Assembly: GCF_001499675.1 (NCBI RefSeq)
Contig: NZ_LN609302.1
Coordinates: 1,091,896 to 1,155,895 of the forward strand
Length of the DNA: 64,000 nt
Direction: 5' to 3'
DNA from: Acetobacter ghanensis
Lineage (GTDB): Bacteria; Pseudomonadota; Alphaproteobacteria; Acetobacterales; Acetobacteraceae
Of the stretch, positions 9,537 to 17,905 are shown piece by piece (position 1 is the first letter of the stretch; the number at the start of each line of letters is the position of its first letter). The notes beneath the pieces were generated by a model, which saw only the letters and a list, made by a program, of their open reading frames with translations, was not told where the DNA came from and did no database searches. Both the position numbers and the translations under genes were made by a program.

Positions 9537-10013
9537 GTGGAGACAAAACAAGAATCCCGGCAGGACGGCCAGACAATCGCACGTATTGATGTCAACCGTA
9601 TCATGCAGGCGATTCCTCACAGGTATCCTTTCCTTCTGATCGACAGGATGGAAGATATTGTCCTGGGGGAAGAAGCGACAGGTATCAAGAATGTCTCGGT
9701 CAACGAACCGTTTTTTCCGGGGCATTTCCCGGGGCGGCCCGTTATGCCCGGAGTGCTCATTGTGGAGGCCATGGCCCAGACAGCAGCTACGCTTGTTGTC
9801 CTGACGCTGGGTGAAGCATTTGAGGGCAAGCTTGTCTATTTCATGACGATTGAAGGCGCTAAATTCCGCCGTCCGGTAGAGCCGGGCGACCAGTTGCGCA
9901 TTCATGTAGTCAAGGAACGGCACCGTTCAAATGTCTGGAAGTTCCGTGGTGAAGCACGGGTCGATGGTGTTGTGGTGGCGGAAGCGACCTTTAGCGCCAT
10001 GATCATGGGCTGA
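9537..10013 (+). CDS. fabZ: 3-hydroxyacyl-ACP dehydratase FabZ
   Basis: A hot-dog fold dehydratase of fatty acid elongation, which competes with LpxA/LpxD for hydroxyacyl-ACP. The 158-residue protein has the active-site His in the HRYPFLLIDRM motif (His at about residue 22) and the second catalytic region HFPGRPVMPG followed by VEAMAQ. The GTG start at 9537 gives normal length. Its position between lpxD and lpxA is the conserved arrangement. Confidence 0.96.
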   Translation: METKQESRQDGQTIARIDVNRIMQAIPHRYPFLLIDRMEDIVLGEEATGIKNVSVNEPFFPGHFPGRPVMPGVLIVEAMAQTAATLVVLTLGEAFEGKLVYFMTIEGAKFRRPVEPGDQLRIHVVKERHRSNVWKFRGEARVDGVVVAEATFSAMIMG

Positions 10014-10058
10014 TTTTTTTGCGCTTGGTGTGCCGATAGGGGCAATATATGTTTCAGT

Positions 10059-10080
10059 TCTGCCAGTTTTTACTGGCAGA
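10059..10080 (+). other. Perfect 8-bp stem-loop between fabZ and lpxA
   Basis: Arms TCTGCCAG and CTGGCAGA are exact reverse complements around a 6-base T-rich loop in the 126-base fabZ-lpxA gap. No T tract follows the right arm, so it is not a standard terminator. It may be an RNA processing or stability element; this is inference. Confidence 0.45.
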
Positions 10081-10139
10081 AGCCGTGAAGCAGGGGCCCA
10101 CACTCTGTGTTGCAGGCAAGCGGAAGATGAGGAACTGAA

Positions 10140-11000
10140 GTGGTGCACGCTGTAGAGGAAGCCAGGCAGACGCTTGTTCATCCAACGGCTCTGGTTGCCC
10201 CGGGGGCAAAGCTTGGGCAAGGCGTGGTGGTTGGTCCATGGTGCTCTGTTGGACCCAACGCAGTTCTTGATGACGGGGTGGAACTGATCTCCCACGTTGT
10301 TGTGGATGGTCATACCCATCTGGGCGCGCATTCGCGCTATTTTCCGTTCTGCACGGTCGGTATGGCCCCACAGGATCTGAAATACAAAGGCGAGCCAACC
10401 CGCTGCGAAGTGGGTGCTCGTACTGTTGTGCGTGAGCATGTGACCATTCACAGAGGGACTGCCACGGGGTCTGGCATAACACGTGTTGGGCAGGATGTGC
10501 TCATCATGGCTAACGCTCATGTTGCGCATGACTGCGTGCTGGGTGACAGAGTGATTATTGTCAACAACGTGGTCATGGGTGGCCACGTGACCATTGGCAA
10601 TGATGCGCGCGTTATGGGGTCAGCCGCTATCCATCAATTTGTCAGAATTGGTCATGCCGCTCTTGTGGGCGGGGTAGCCGGGGTTGAGGCGGACATTATT
10701 CCTTATGGAAGTGTGCTGGGTAACCGGGCCAAGCTGATTGGCCTGCACTGGATATGGTTGCGGCGCAATGGTGTTCAGTCGGCTGAAATTCATCGGATGC
10801 GGAAGGCGTTTTTCACCCTTTATCCCAAAGTATCTGGCGATGTGTCTTTTCAGACCCGGTTGGATCAGGTGCGTCAGGAATTTAGTGGTGATGTGCGCGT
10901 AAAGGAAATTCTGAATTTTATTGATGCCCCAAGTCACCGTGGTCTGGTTCGGCCAGCCCGTGGCGGTGCCGCAGATCAGGCGGAAACCGAGGGCGCGTGA
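10140..11000 (+). CDS. lpxA: Acyl-ACP--UDP-N-acetylglucosamine O-acyltransferase
   Basis: The first enzyme of lipid A synthesis, a cytoplasmic left-handed beta-helix trimer. The 286-residue protein begins with hexapeptide repeats. The catalytic His is in NAHVAHDCVLG (about residue 126), and HQFVRIGHAALVGG, which contacts the acyl chain, is present. The C-terminal helical domain has YPKVSGDVSFQ. The start is GTG 10140, preceded by GAGGAAC. Its stop overlaps the GTG start of lpxI by four bases. Confidence 0.95.
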   Translation: MVHAVEEARQTLVHPTALVAPGAKLGQGVVVGPWCSVGPNAVLDDGVELISHVVVDGHTHLGAHSRYFPFCTVGMAPQDLKYKGEPTRCEVGARTVVREHVTIHRGTATGSGITRVGQDVLIMANAHVAHDCVLGDRVIIVNNVVMGGHVTIGNDARVMGSAAIHQFVRIGHAALVGGVAGVEADIIPYGSVLGNRAKLIGLHWIWLRRNGVQSAEIHRMRKAFFTLYPKVSGDVSFQTRLDQVRQEFSGDVRVKEILNFIDAPSHRGLVRPARGGAADQAETEGA

Positions 11001-11845
11001 CCACAGAGCCAACAACAGTTGGCATTCTGGCAGGAGGCGGCCCGTTGCCTGCCAAGGTCGCGGAAGCGGCTAGAGCAGCAGGGCATTCCGTTTTTATTAT
11101 CGGGTTTGAGGGGTTCGCAGAACCCGATGTTCTAGCCCCATGGCTGCACGAATGTGTGCGGCTTGGTGCGGCAGGGCGGATGCTGAGCCTTTTGCGAGCG
11201 CACGGTTGTTCTGACCTAGTGCTGATCGGCCCAATCCGCCGCCCATCCCTGCGTAGCTTATGCCCGGATGCCGAAGGGGCCCGTATTCTGGCTCGCTTAG
11301 GCAAAGCCCTGTTTGCAGGGGATGATGGGCTGCTGGCGGCACTTGTGCGTATTCTGGGAGAAGAAGGTTTTCGTGTGCGAGGAGCGCATGAATTTCTGTC
11401 TCACTCCGTGGCCCGTCCCGGCGTTTTGGGGCGGTATACGCCGGATGCGCAGGCATTGGCGGATATCCGGCATGGTGTGGCTGTTACGCAGGCGCTTGGC
11501 CGGTTAGATATAGGGCAGGGCTGCGTGGTGCAGAACGGCGTTGTGCTGGCTGTAGAGGCTATGGAGGGGACGGATGCCATGCTGGCGCGTTCAGGTCTCT
11601 GTCGTCAGCCGGGCGAGGGCGGTGTGTTGGTCAAGCTGCTTAAGCCGGGGCAGGAAAAAAGAGCTGACATGCCAACCATTGGTCCTGTCACACTGCGTAA
11701 CGCCCATGCGGCGGGGCTGCGTGGAATAGCATTTGAAGCGGCTCATACCCTGCTGACGGATATGCAGGCCTGCCAGACCGAAGCCGATCGACTGGGGCTG
11801 TTTTTGATCGCTATAGATCCGGCGACCTATGTGCAGCCTGCATAA
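10997..11845 (+). CDS. lpxI: UDP-2,3-diacylglucosamine diphosphatase LpxI (DUF1009)
   Basis: LpxI hydrolyses UDP-2,3-diacylglucosamine to lipid X in many alphaproteobacteria, replacing the unrelated LpxH. The 282-residue protein has the family N-terminus GILAGGGPLPAKVAEAARAAG and the C-terminal region with KPGQEKRADMPTIGP and GIAFEA. Translation starts at GTG 10997 inside the lpxA stop, so the two genes are coupled. LpxB, which would act next, is not in this window after lpxI. Confidence 0.9.
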   Translation: MTTEPTTVGILAGGGPLPAKVAEAARAAGHSVFIIGFEGFAEPDVLAPWLHECVRLGAAGRMLSLLRAHGCSDLVLIGPIRRPSLRSLCPDAEGARILARLGKALFAGDDGLLAALVRILGEEGFRVRGAHEFLSHSVARPGVLGRYTPDAQALADIRHGVAVTQALGRLDIGQGCVVQNGVVLAVEAMEGTDAMLARSGLCRQPGEGGVLVKLLKPGQEKRADMPTIGPVTLRNAHAAGLRGIAFEAAHTLLTDMQACQTEADRLGLFLIAIDPATYVQPA

Positions 11846-11887
11846 GCCAATTAGCCGTAGGCTTGTTTGAGATAAGGGGAATGTGCA

Positions 11888-12277
11888 GTGCCCAGTTTTT
11901 TACACACAATGGTCCGCGTTCGGAATCTGGAACAAAGTCTAGCTTTTTATAGCCTTCTTGGAATGCGGGAATTGCGCCGCAAGGATGTGCCGGACGGAAA
12001 ATACACCCTTGTTTTTATAGGGTTTGCGGATAATGCTGCCGGGCAGGCCGAAATAGAACTGACCTATAACTGGGGGCAGGACGACGGATATGAGGTGGGA
12101 ACGGGATTTGGGCATTTTGCCGTAGGCGTGCCCGATGTCGCCGCTGCAGTGGAGCGTATTCGGGCCGGAGGCGGCAAGGTCACGCGGGAAGCTGGTCCGG
12201 TTAAGTTTGGCACCACCGTTATTGCCTTTGTGGAGGACCCGGATGGCTACAAGGTGGAATTGATCGAACAGGCCTAA
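11888..12277 (+). CDS. gloA: Lactoylglutathione lyase (glyoxalase I)
   Basis: A 129-residue vicinal-oxygen-chelate fold protein that isomerises the methylglyoxal-glutathione adduct. The metal ligands expected for glyoxalase I are visible: His near residue 6 (LHTMVRV), Glu in EIELTYNWG, His in GFGHFAVGV and Glu in the C-terminal GYKVELIEQ. The start is GTG 11888 after AAGGGGA. It ends the long lipid A transcript or is expressed alone; its metabolic role does not depend on its neighbours. Confidence 0.93.
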   Translation: MPSFLHTMVRVRNLEQSLAFYSLLGMRELRRKDVPDGKYTLVFIGFADNAAGQAEIELTYNWGQDDGYEVGTGFGHFAVGVPDVAAAVERIRAGGGKVTREAGPVKFGTTVIAFVEDPDGYKVELIEQA

Positions 12278-12283
12278 AAGCGG

Positions 12284-12685
12284 TCAGCCTGATGGGCGCT
12301 GTTTAAGGCGGGCTGTCAGGCGGTCCAGCGAATCATTAATGGTGCTAGCCGCTTTTTGAACGACCGGGTCCTGATTGAGGGAGAGTTGCTCTGCTGCAAG
12401 CATGGCCGGGGAGATAATTCCGCGAATATCGTGCCGCAGTTTGGGGTCTTGTTCCTGCATGGGTTGGGGCGGCGCGGAGGCGGTCTCTGGCGCAGGCTGT
12501 GTGAGTGTGGTCTGCCGTGTGGTTATCCATGCCGCACAGGCTGCGGCCAGGCCGACTAGCAGGGTCACCACGGGGCGAGATGCACCTGTACCCAGCCCAA
12601 GCAGGCACGCCAGAACAGGCAGGCAGATAACAGCCAGAATGGTACGAAGTTGGGGCGGGGAAGAAGTCATACTGCTGGTCACCAT
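12284..12685 (-). CDS. Membrane protein with orphan histidine-kinase-like H-box
   Basis: About 133 residues from ATG 12685, with a longer or shorter start also possible. The N-terminal half has two hydrophobic segments (LAVICLPVLACLLGLGTG and VVTLLVGLAAACAAWITT), then a Pro/Gln linker, then a helical tail. The tail begins LRHDIRGIISPAMLAAEQL and continues with charged heptads to LDRLTARL. This resembles the dimerisation and phosphoacceptor helices of sensor kinases, whose H-box often reads HDxRGxLSP, but no ATPase domain follows. The gene is divergent from rpmH and ends six bases from the gloA stop. The name of the domain is inferred from motif likeness only. Confidence 0.6.
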   Translation of the reverse strand: MVTSSMTSSPPQLRTILAVICLPVLACLLGLGTGASRPVVTLLVGLAAACAAWITTRQTTLTQPAPETASAPPQPMQEQDPKLRHDIRGIISPAMLAAEQLSLNQDPVVQKAASTINDSLDRLTARLKQRPSG

Positions 12686-12729
12686 GCCGAAGATCGTGCG
12701 GGAATAGTTGTGCGACTCTGCTCTGCACA

Positions 12730-12758
12730 TTGACGTTCTTCTATCTGAACTTTATAAG
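12730..12758 (+). promoter_or_regulatory. Sigma70-type promoter of rpmH-rnpA-yidC
   Basis: TTGACG (-35) and TATAAG (-10) are separated by exactly 17 bases, about 70 bases ahead of rpmH. This is the best-matched housekeeping promoter in this part of the window and fits the high expression expected for a ribosomal protein gene. Confidence 0.75.
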
Positions 12759-12830
12759 CCGCGACTTCAAGAGAGAGTGGCGCGTACGCGGCCACTGGCG
12801 AAGCATATTCAAACTGAAGGGAGTGCAGCC

Positions 12831-12965
12831 ATGAAGCGCACTTATCAACCGTCCCGGCTGGTCCGCAAGCGTCGTCACGGGTTCCGCACCCGTTCGGCTA
12901 CCGTTGGCGGCCGTCGTATCCTTGCAAACCGTCGCTCCAAGGGCCGCAAGCGCCTTTCCGCGTAA
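12831..12965 (+). CDS. rpmH: 50S ribosomal protein L34
   Basis: A 44-residue, highly basic ribosomal protein. The sequence begins [18 protein letters not shown], the near-invariant L34 start, and ends [11 protein letters not shown] 12831 follows AAGGGAG at the right distance; a longer upstream frame is not supported. It opens the conserved rpmH-rnpA-yidC block. Confidence 0.98.
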   Translation: MKRTYQPSRLVRKRRHGFRTRSATVGGRRILANRRSKGRKRLSA

Positions 12966-12989
12966 GCGTTGTCCGGCAGTCCGGTTTTG

Positions 12990-13367
12990 ATGGACTGGTC
13001 TGAAGGTCAGGAGCAGCCAGCGGCAGGGACACACACGTCTTTGCGGCTTAAAAAGAGGAAGGAATTTCTCTTTATGGCTGCCAAGGGGCGTAAGGCTCCG
13101 GTGTCTGGTCTTGTCCTTCAGCTTTTCAGGCGGCCCGATTCGGATCCCGCTCGTGTTGGCTTCACGGTGACCAAAAAAGTCGGTAATGCCGTGGTGCGCA
13201 ACCGGGTGCGCCGCAGGTTGCGTGAGGTCGTGCGTAGAGTGGAAGCCGATACACCGCTGAACGGCTTTGATCTGGTGCTGATAGGGCGAGGCGCAACGCG
13301 CGATCGTTCCTTTGATGCGCTGGTGGCTGATTTTCGGAAAGCGTTGAAGCTCTGTACGCGGGATTAG
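12990..13367 (+). CDS. rnpA: Ribonuclease P protein component
   Basis: The protein subunit of RNase P, which matures tRNA 5' ends. From ATG 12990 it is 125 residues; a TTG at 12969 would add seven. The RNase P signature RNRVRRRLREVVR lies near residues 66-78, preceded by VGFTVTKKVGNAVV. It starts 24 bases after rpmH, the conserved arrangement. Confidence 0.95.
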   Translation: MDWSEGQEQPAAGTHTSLRLKKRKEFLFMAAKGRKAPVSGLVLQLFRRPDSDPARVGFTVTKKVGNAVVRNRVRRRLREVVRRVEADTPLNGFDLVLIGRGATRDRSFDALVADFRKALKLCTRD

Positions 13368-13370
13368 TGA

Positions 13371-13451
13371 ATGTCCCGTCTTGCATTCCTGTCGTACCTG
13401 CGCTGGAACACGGTTGTGCCGTTCAAGACTGCAGTTTTGTGCGGTCGTTGA
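13371..13451 (+). CDS. Tiny ORF in the yidD position (26 codons)
   Basis: An ATG frame of 26 residues (starts MSRLAFLSYLRW) lies four bases after rnpA, where many bacteria carry yidD. It lacks the Cys-rich CRxxPTCS motif of YidD and is far too short. It may be a degenerate remnant or not translated at all. No other reading frame in the 129-base rnpA-yidC gap looks like YidD. Confidence 0.2.
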   Translation: MSRLAFLSYLRWNTVVPFKTAVLCGR

Positions 13452-13496
13452 GTTTTCCATTTTTGTTATGTGCAGGGGGCCAGTAGGCCAGAGCTC

Positions 13497-15263
13497 ATGG
13501 ATTCAAAACGTCTCATACTGGCAACGCTGTTGTCAGCTCTGGTTCTTATCGGGTTTGATTACTTCTTTCCCCAGGCTCCGGCACATCAGCCTGCTCCGCA
13601 GGTCACGCAGAGTGTGTCCAGCCCGACCGCGTCCCAAGCCTCAGTAGGGAGTGCAGGTCAGGCAGCAGTTGTTCAACCCGCTGGTGCCGTAGCGGATGTG
13701 CCTGACGGGGCAGATACCCGCATAGCCATCAATGCTCCGGCCGTGCAGGGGAGCATTAACCTGCGTGGCGCCCGTTTGGATGATCTGGTGCTCAAGCAGT
13801 ACCGCGAGACTGTAAAGCCCGACAGCCCGGATGTGCGTGTTCTCAGCCCCTTGGATTCTAAGCGCGCTGATTATGTGGATTTTGGCTGGCGCGCAGCAAC
13901 ATCTGATGTCCCTGTGGCGCTGCCCAATGCCCGCACACTCTGGAAGGCGTCTGGCACGCAGCTTGATGCCGAACATCCCGTTACCCTGAGCTGGGATAAT
14001 GGGCAGGGTCTGACGTTTGAAGTCGCTCTTGCGGTGGACAAGGACTACATGTTCACCGTGACTCAGCGCGTGCACAACGCGACGGGGCAGAGCGTGGCCC
14101 TTTACCCATACTACCGTGTTAACCGCGGTTATACGCCGGAAGAAACCGGTGGTATGCTGGTGCATGAGGGGCCGATTTCCGTTATTGATGGTCGCCTGAA
14201 TGAAGGGTCCTATAAATCGGTCCGTAATGATGGCGTGCCGCCCGAAAACGTGGCGTGGAGCCATCAGGGTACAGGCGGCTGGGCTGGTATTACCGACAAA
14301 TACTGGCTGATGGCCATTGTGCCGGATCAGGCATCCAGCGTGGTTGGGACGTATGCTTGGCAGGCAGCGCAGAGCCAGTATCAGGTCGGGTTTACGGCAA
14401 CGGCTCCCGTGCAGGTTGCTGCGGGACAGACTGTTTCCACCGAAGCACATGTGTTCGCCGGGGCCAAGGAAGTGCGGCTTCTGGAACAGTACGAACACGA
14501 CCTGCATATTCCCATGTTCTGGAAGGCCGTCGACTTCGGGTGGCTTTCCTTCCTGACCCGTCCGGTATTTTTTGTGCTGGACTGGCTTAACAGCCATCTG
14601 GGTAGCTTTGGGCTGGCTCTGCTGACCTTTACGGTTATTGTGAAGGTCGCCTTCCTGCCGCTGACCATCAAGCAGATGCGCATGACTTGGAAGACCTCCC
14701 GCCTTAAGCCGCAGGTTGACCTGATCCGTGCGCGGCACAAGGATGACCCGGTGGTTATGCAGCAGCAGATTATGATGCTGTACCGTAAGGAGAATGTCAG
14801 TCTGTTTGGCGGCTTTCTGCCGCTGTTCATTCAGGCTCCGGTTTTCTGGTGCCTGTATAAGGATCTGTATGTCACGATTGAAATGCGACATGCTCCTTTT
14901 ATCGGCTGGGTAAAAGATCTTTCCGCGCAGGACCCGACCAATATTTTCAATCTGTTCGGTCTTATTCCGTTTGATCCAGCACAGATTCTGCCGCTGCTGA
15001 CATTGGGTGCATGGCCCATCCTGTATGGTGCAACCATGTTTGTCATGCAGAAGGTCAGTGCCAGCTCCACCAGCATGGACCCGGCGCAGCAGAAGGTCAT
15101 GATGTTCATTCCGCTGCTGTTCACCTTCTTCATGGCGCGGCAGCCGGTGGGTCTGGTTATCTATTACTGCTGGAGCAACGTGCTGACTGCCATCCAGCAG
15201 ATCATCATCATGGGTCGTCTCAAGGCAGCCGACGCCAAACCGCAACTGGTTGCCAAAAAATGA
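13497..15263 (+). CDS. yidC: Membrane protein insertase YidC
   Basis: YidC inserts inner-membrane proteins alone or with Sec. ATG 13497 gives 588 residues beginning MDSKRLILATLLSALVLIGFD, the typical first membrane helix. A long periplasmic beta-domain (about residues 60-340) follows. The conserved core starts near residue 355 with five membrane segments and includes the arm with KQMRMTWKTSRLKPQ. The stop TGA overlaps the start of engB. Confidence 0.95.
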   Translation: MDSKRLILATLLSALVLIGFDYFFPQAPAHQPAPQVTQSVSSPTASQASVGSAGQAAVVQPAGAVADVPDGADTRIAINAPAVQGSINLRGARLDDLVLKQYRETVKPDSPDVRVLSPLDSKRADYVDFGWRAATSDVPVALPNARTLWKASGTQLDAEHPVTLSWDNGQGLTFEVALAVDKDYMFTVTQRVHNATGQSVALYPYYRVNRGYTPEETGGMLVHEGPISVIDGRLNEGSYKSVRNDGVPPENVAWSHQGTGGWAGITDKYWLMAIVPDQASSVVGTYAWQAAQSQYQVGFTATAPVQVAAGQTVSTEAHVFAGAKEVRLLEQYEHDLHIPMFWKAVDFGWLSFLTRPVFFVLDWLNSHLGSFGLALLTFTVIVKVAFLPLTIKQMRMTWKTSRLKPQVDLIRARHKDDPVVMQQQIMMLYRKENVSLFGGFLPLFIQAPVFWCLYKDLYVTIEMRHAPFIGWVKDLSAQDPTNIFNLFGLIPFDPAQILPLLTLGAWPILYGATMFVMQKVSASSTSMDPAQQKVMMFIPLLFTFFMARQPVGLVIYYCWSNVLTAIQQIIIMGRLKAADAKPQLVAKK

Positions 15264-15931
15264 TGCAGCAAGAGCCTTCTTTCCGTGAACTGAAGGACGA
15301 AGCAGATATTGCCGCCGCTCTGGAAGAAGGGCGGCGGCTTTTTGCCGGTTCATGTGACTTTGTTTTTGGTGCGCAGAAGCTGGGTCAGCTTCCACCGCAG
15401 ACATTGCCCGAAATTGCGTTTGCCGGACGCTCCAATGTGGGGAAGTCCAGCCTGATTAATGCCCTAACAGGCCGCAAGACATTGGCCCGGGCCTCCTCCG
15501 AACCGGGGCGGACCAAGCAGCTCAACTTTTTTGACCTCGCACATCGTCTCATGCTGGTGGACATGCCGGGCTATGGTTTTGCCCGTGCTGCCAAATCCGT
15601 TAAGGAAGACTGGCAGGAGATGATGTTCGATTACCTGCGCGGTCGTCCCTGCCTGCATAGGGTTGTGCTGCTGCTGGACGCACGGGTGGAAATGAAGGTG
15701 CATGATCTGGACGTCATGAAGCTGCTGGACCGTGCGGCAGTCAGCTTTCAGGTCGTGCTGACCAAGTGTGATGATGTAAAACCCACCGCACTGGCCCGCA
15801 AACAGGCCGAAGTGGAGGCGGAAATTGCACGCCACGCGGCGGCTTTCCCCTATCTTTCTCTTACCAGCAGCCAGACCGGGCAGGGCATTGAGGCGCTGCG
15901 GGCGGAACTGGCAGAGTTTGCCCTGTCTTGA
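15260..15931 (+). CDS. engB: Ribosome biogenesis GTPase YihA/EngB
   Basis: A TRAFAC-class GTPase of 223 residues involved in large-subunit assembly. G1 is GRSNVGKSS (about residues 56-64), G3 is DMPGYGFA and G4 is TKCD. Two adjacent ATG codons overlap the yidC stop, so translation is probably coupled. The yidC-engB-argB order is common in alphaproteobacteria. Confidence 0.95.
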   Translation: MMQQEPSFRELKDEADIAAALEEGRRLFAGSCDFVFGAQKLGQLPPQTLPEIAFAGRSNVGKSSLINALTGRKTLARASSEPGRTKQLNFFDLAHRLMLVDMPGYGFARAAKSVKEDWQEMMFDYLRGRPCLHRVVLLLDARVEMKVHDLDVMKLLDRAAVSFQVVLTKCDDVKPTALARKQAEVEAEIARHAAAFPYLSLTSSQTGQGIEALRAELAEFALS

Positions 15932-15940
15932 TCAGGGATA

Positions 15941-16888
15941 ATGGACAGACGACGGCAGGATTTTCAGAGCATGACTGAATCTAGACTTCCTTCTTCCGGC
16001 GCCAAGCATGATGCAGTGCATGAGGCCGCCGTGCTGGCAAATGCCCTGCCGTACCTTCGGCGTTATGCGGGGGACACCATTGTGGTCAAATATGGTGGCC
16101 ACGCCATGGGGGATGTCGGTCTGGCCAAAACCTTCGGGCGGGATATTGCCCTGCTCAAGCAGGTTGGCATCAATCCCGTTGTGGTGCATGGCGGTGGCCC
16201 GCAGATTAACCAGATGCTCAAGCGGCTGGATATTCCTTCGCACTTCATTGACGGGTTGCGCGTTACAGACGCCAACGTCGTTGATGTGATTGAGATGGTG
16301 CTGGCTGGCTCCGTCAACAAGCAGGTTGCGGAACTCATCTGCGAAGCTGGCGCCCTTGCCGTGGGGATTTCGGGCAAGGATGGTAAGCTGATTACCGCCC
16401 GCAAATTGCGGCGCACCGTGCGGGACTTGGATAGCCAGATTGAGCGGGTGCTGGATCTGGGCTTTGTCGGGGAGCCGGTTAAGGTTGATCCCCGTGTTAT
16501 CTATGCCCTGTCAGGCTCGGGTCTTATTCCGGTTATTGCCCCGGTTGGCCTTGGTGATGATGGCGAAACCTATAACATCAACGCGGATACCGCAGCTGGT
16601 GCGGTGGCGGGGGCTGTCCATGCAACCCGGCTGCTGATGCTGACGGACGTACCGGGCGTGCTGGATGCGCAAGGCAAGCTGATACCGGAACTGACGGCCG
16701 CACAGGCCCGGCAGGCCATTGAGGAAGGGGTTATTACCGGGGGGATGATCCCTAAGGTGGAAACCTGCATTCAGGCTGTGCAGGGCGGTGCAAGCGGTGC
16801 GGTCATTATTGACGGTCGTATGCCCCATGCCTGCCTGCTGGAACTGTTTACCGCGTCTGGTTCGGGCACGCTTATTCGCGCAGAATAA
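15941..16888 (+). CDS. argB: Acetylglutamate kinase
   Basis: This enzyme phosphorylates N-acetylglutamate in arginine synthesis. It has 315 residues from ATG 15941, which follows AGGGA; a second ATG at 15971 would give 305 residues and cannot be excluded. Amino-acid-kinase motifs are present: [10 protein letters not shown] near residue 47, VVHGGGPQI and the C-terminal nucleotide region with [12 protein letters not shown]. It begins ten bases after engB. Confidence 0.95.
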   Translation: MDRRRQDFQSMTESRLPSSGAKHDAVHEAAVLANALPYLRRYAGDTIVVKYGGHAMGDVGLAKTFGRDIALLKQVGINPVVVHGGGPQINQMLKRLDIPSHFIDGLRVTDANVVDVIEMVLAGSVNKQVAELICEAGALAVGISGKDGKLITARKLRRTVRDLDSQIERVLDLGFVGEPVKVDPRVIYALSGSGLIPVIAPVGLGDDGETYNINADTAAGAVAGAVHATRLLMLTDVPGVLDAQGKLIPELTAAQARQAIEEGVITGGMIPKVETCIQAVQGGASGAVIIDGRMPHACLLELFTASGSGTLIRAE

Positions 16889-16902
16889 GCTCTGCGCAGA
16901 AC

Positions 16903-16923
16903 AGGGGGCTGTAGTACAGCCCC
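16903..16923 (+). terminator. Stem-loop after argB, possible weak terminator
   Basis: GGGGGCTGT and ACAGCCCCC form a 9-bp GC-rich stem with a three-base loop, 15 bases after argB. There is no immediate T tract, so termination would be weak. Confidence 0.4.
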
Positions 16924-16927
16924 CGCG

Positions 16928-16956
16928 TTGACAGGACAGGCCCCTGTCCGCATGGT
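16928..16956 (+). promoter_or_regulatory. TTGACA box with embedded palindrome upstream of dapD
   Basis: A consensus -35 TTGACA at 16928-16933 is followed by a perfect inverted repeat GGACAGG-CC-CCTGTCC (16934-16949) that fills the spacer. The position 17 bases downstream (CATGGT) is a poor -10. The palindrome could be a repressor site. This is an inference from layout only. Confidence 0.35.
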
Positions 16957-17025
16957 CTTTTTCTCTTTTGTTGTCGGGTGGGCCTGCCGCCCGGCCTGTA
17001 TTCCATTGTTTCTGATCGGTGTAGC

Positions 17026-17874
17026 ATGACAGACGAAACCCTCCGCGCTCATATTGAAACCCTGTGGGAAGGCCGCGACCGCGTTTCTTCCGCAACGGTG
17101 GGCAAAGACCGTGAAGCTATTGAGACAGCGCTTGAAGCACTGGACTCTGGCCGCCTGCGCGTTGCCGCTCCGCAGGAAGACGGCTGGGTTGTGCATGAAT
17201 GGCTGAAAAAAGCTGTTCTGCTGTCCTTCCGCCTGAATGACAGCGTTGTTCTGCCCGGTGGCGCAGCAGGTGCCCCGGCGTATGACAAGGTGCCTCTCAA
17301 GTTTTCGGGCTGGGATCAGGCGCGGTTCGACAAGGCGGGTTTCCGCGTTGTGCCGGGTGCGGTTGTGCGTCGCTCTGCCTTTATTGCTCCCGGTGCTGTG
17401 CTGATGCCGAGCTTTGTTAACGTTGGCGCACGCGTGGATAGCGGCACCATGGTGGACACATGGGCCACGGTTGGTAGCTGTGCGCAGATTGGCAAAAACT
17501 GCCATATCAGCGGTGGTGCAGGTATTGGTGGTGTGCTGGAACCGTTGCAGGCTGCTCCGGTCATTATCGAAGATAACTGCTTTATTGGTGCTCGTTCGGA
17601 AGTGGCCGAAGGCGTTATTGTGGAACGCGGCTCCGTGTTGTCCATGGGTGTGTTCCTTGGCGCTTCCACCAAAATTGTAGATCGGGCTACCGGCGAAATC
17701 TACATGGGCCGCGTTCCGGCCTATTCCGTGGTTGTGCCCGGCACCATGCCGTCTTCCAACCCGGTTGGCCCGGATGGTCGCCCCAACCCTGCACTGGCTT
17801 GCGCTGTTATCGTCAAGCGGGTGGACGAGCGTACCCGCTCCAAGACTTCCATTAACGAACTGCTGCGCGACTAA
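17026..17874 (+). CDS. dapD: Tetrahydrodipicolinate N-succinyltransferase
   Basis: Third-stage enzyme of the succinylase branch of lysine and diaminopimelate synthesis, using succinyl-CoA. ATG 17026 gives 282 residues. It has an N-terminal helical domain, then left-handed beta-helix repeats from about residue 105 to 230, with the family stretch [19 protein letters not shown]. It is followed by dapE, so consecutive-acting enzymes are encoded together. Confidence 0.96.
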   Translation: MTDETLRAHIETLWEGRDRVSSATVGKDREAIETALEALDSGRLRVAAPQEDGWVVHEWLKKAVLLSFRLNDSVVLPGGAAGAPAYDKVPLKFSGWDQARFDKAGFRVVPGAVVRRSAFIAPGAVLMPSFVNVGARVDSGTMVDTWATVGSCAQIGKNCHISGGAGIGGVLEPLQAAPVIIEDNCFIGARSEVAEGVIVERGSVLSMGVFLGASTKIVDRATGEIYMGRVPAYSVVVPGTMPSSNPVGPDGRPNPALACAVIVKRVDERTRSKTSINELLRD

Positions 17875-17905
17875 GCTGCCAGCACGTAAAGAACAGGACT
17901 GACGT

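Noticed and set aside
10059..10080. Stem-loop between fabZ and lpxA as a terminator
   Set aside because: No T tract follows the stem, and lpxA needs to be expressed with the operon.
13641..15404. 587-codon frame antisense to yidC
   Set aside because: It mirrors the strong codon bias of yidC on the other strand; the product has no recognisable domain.
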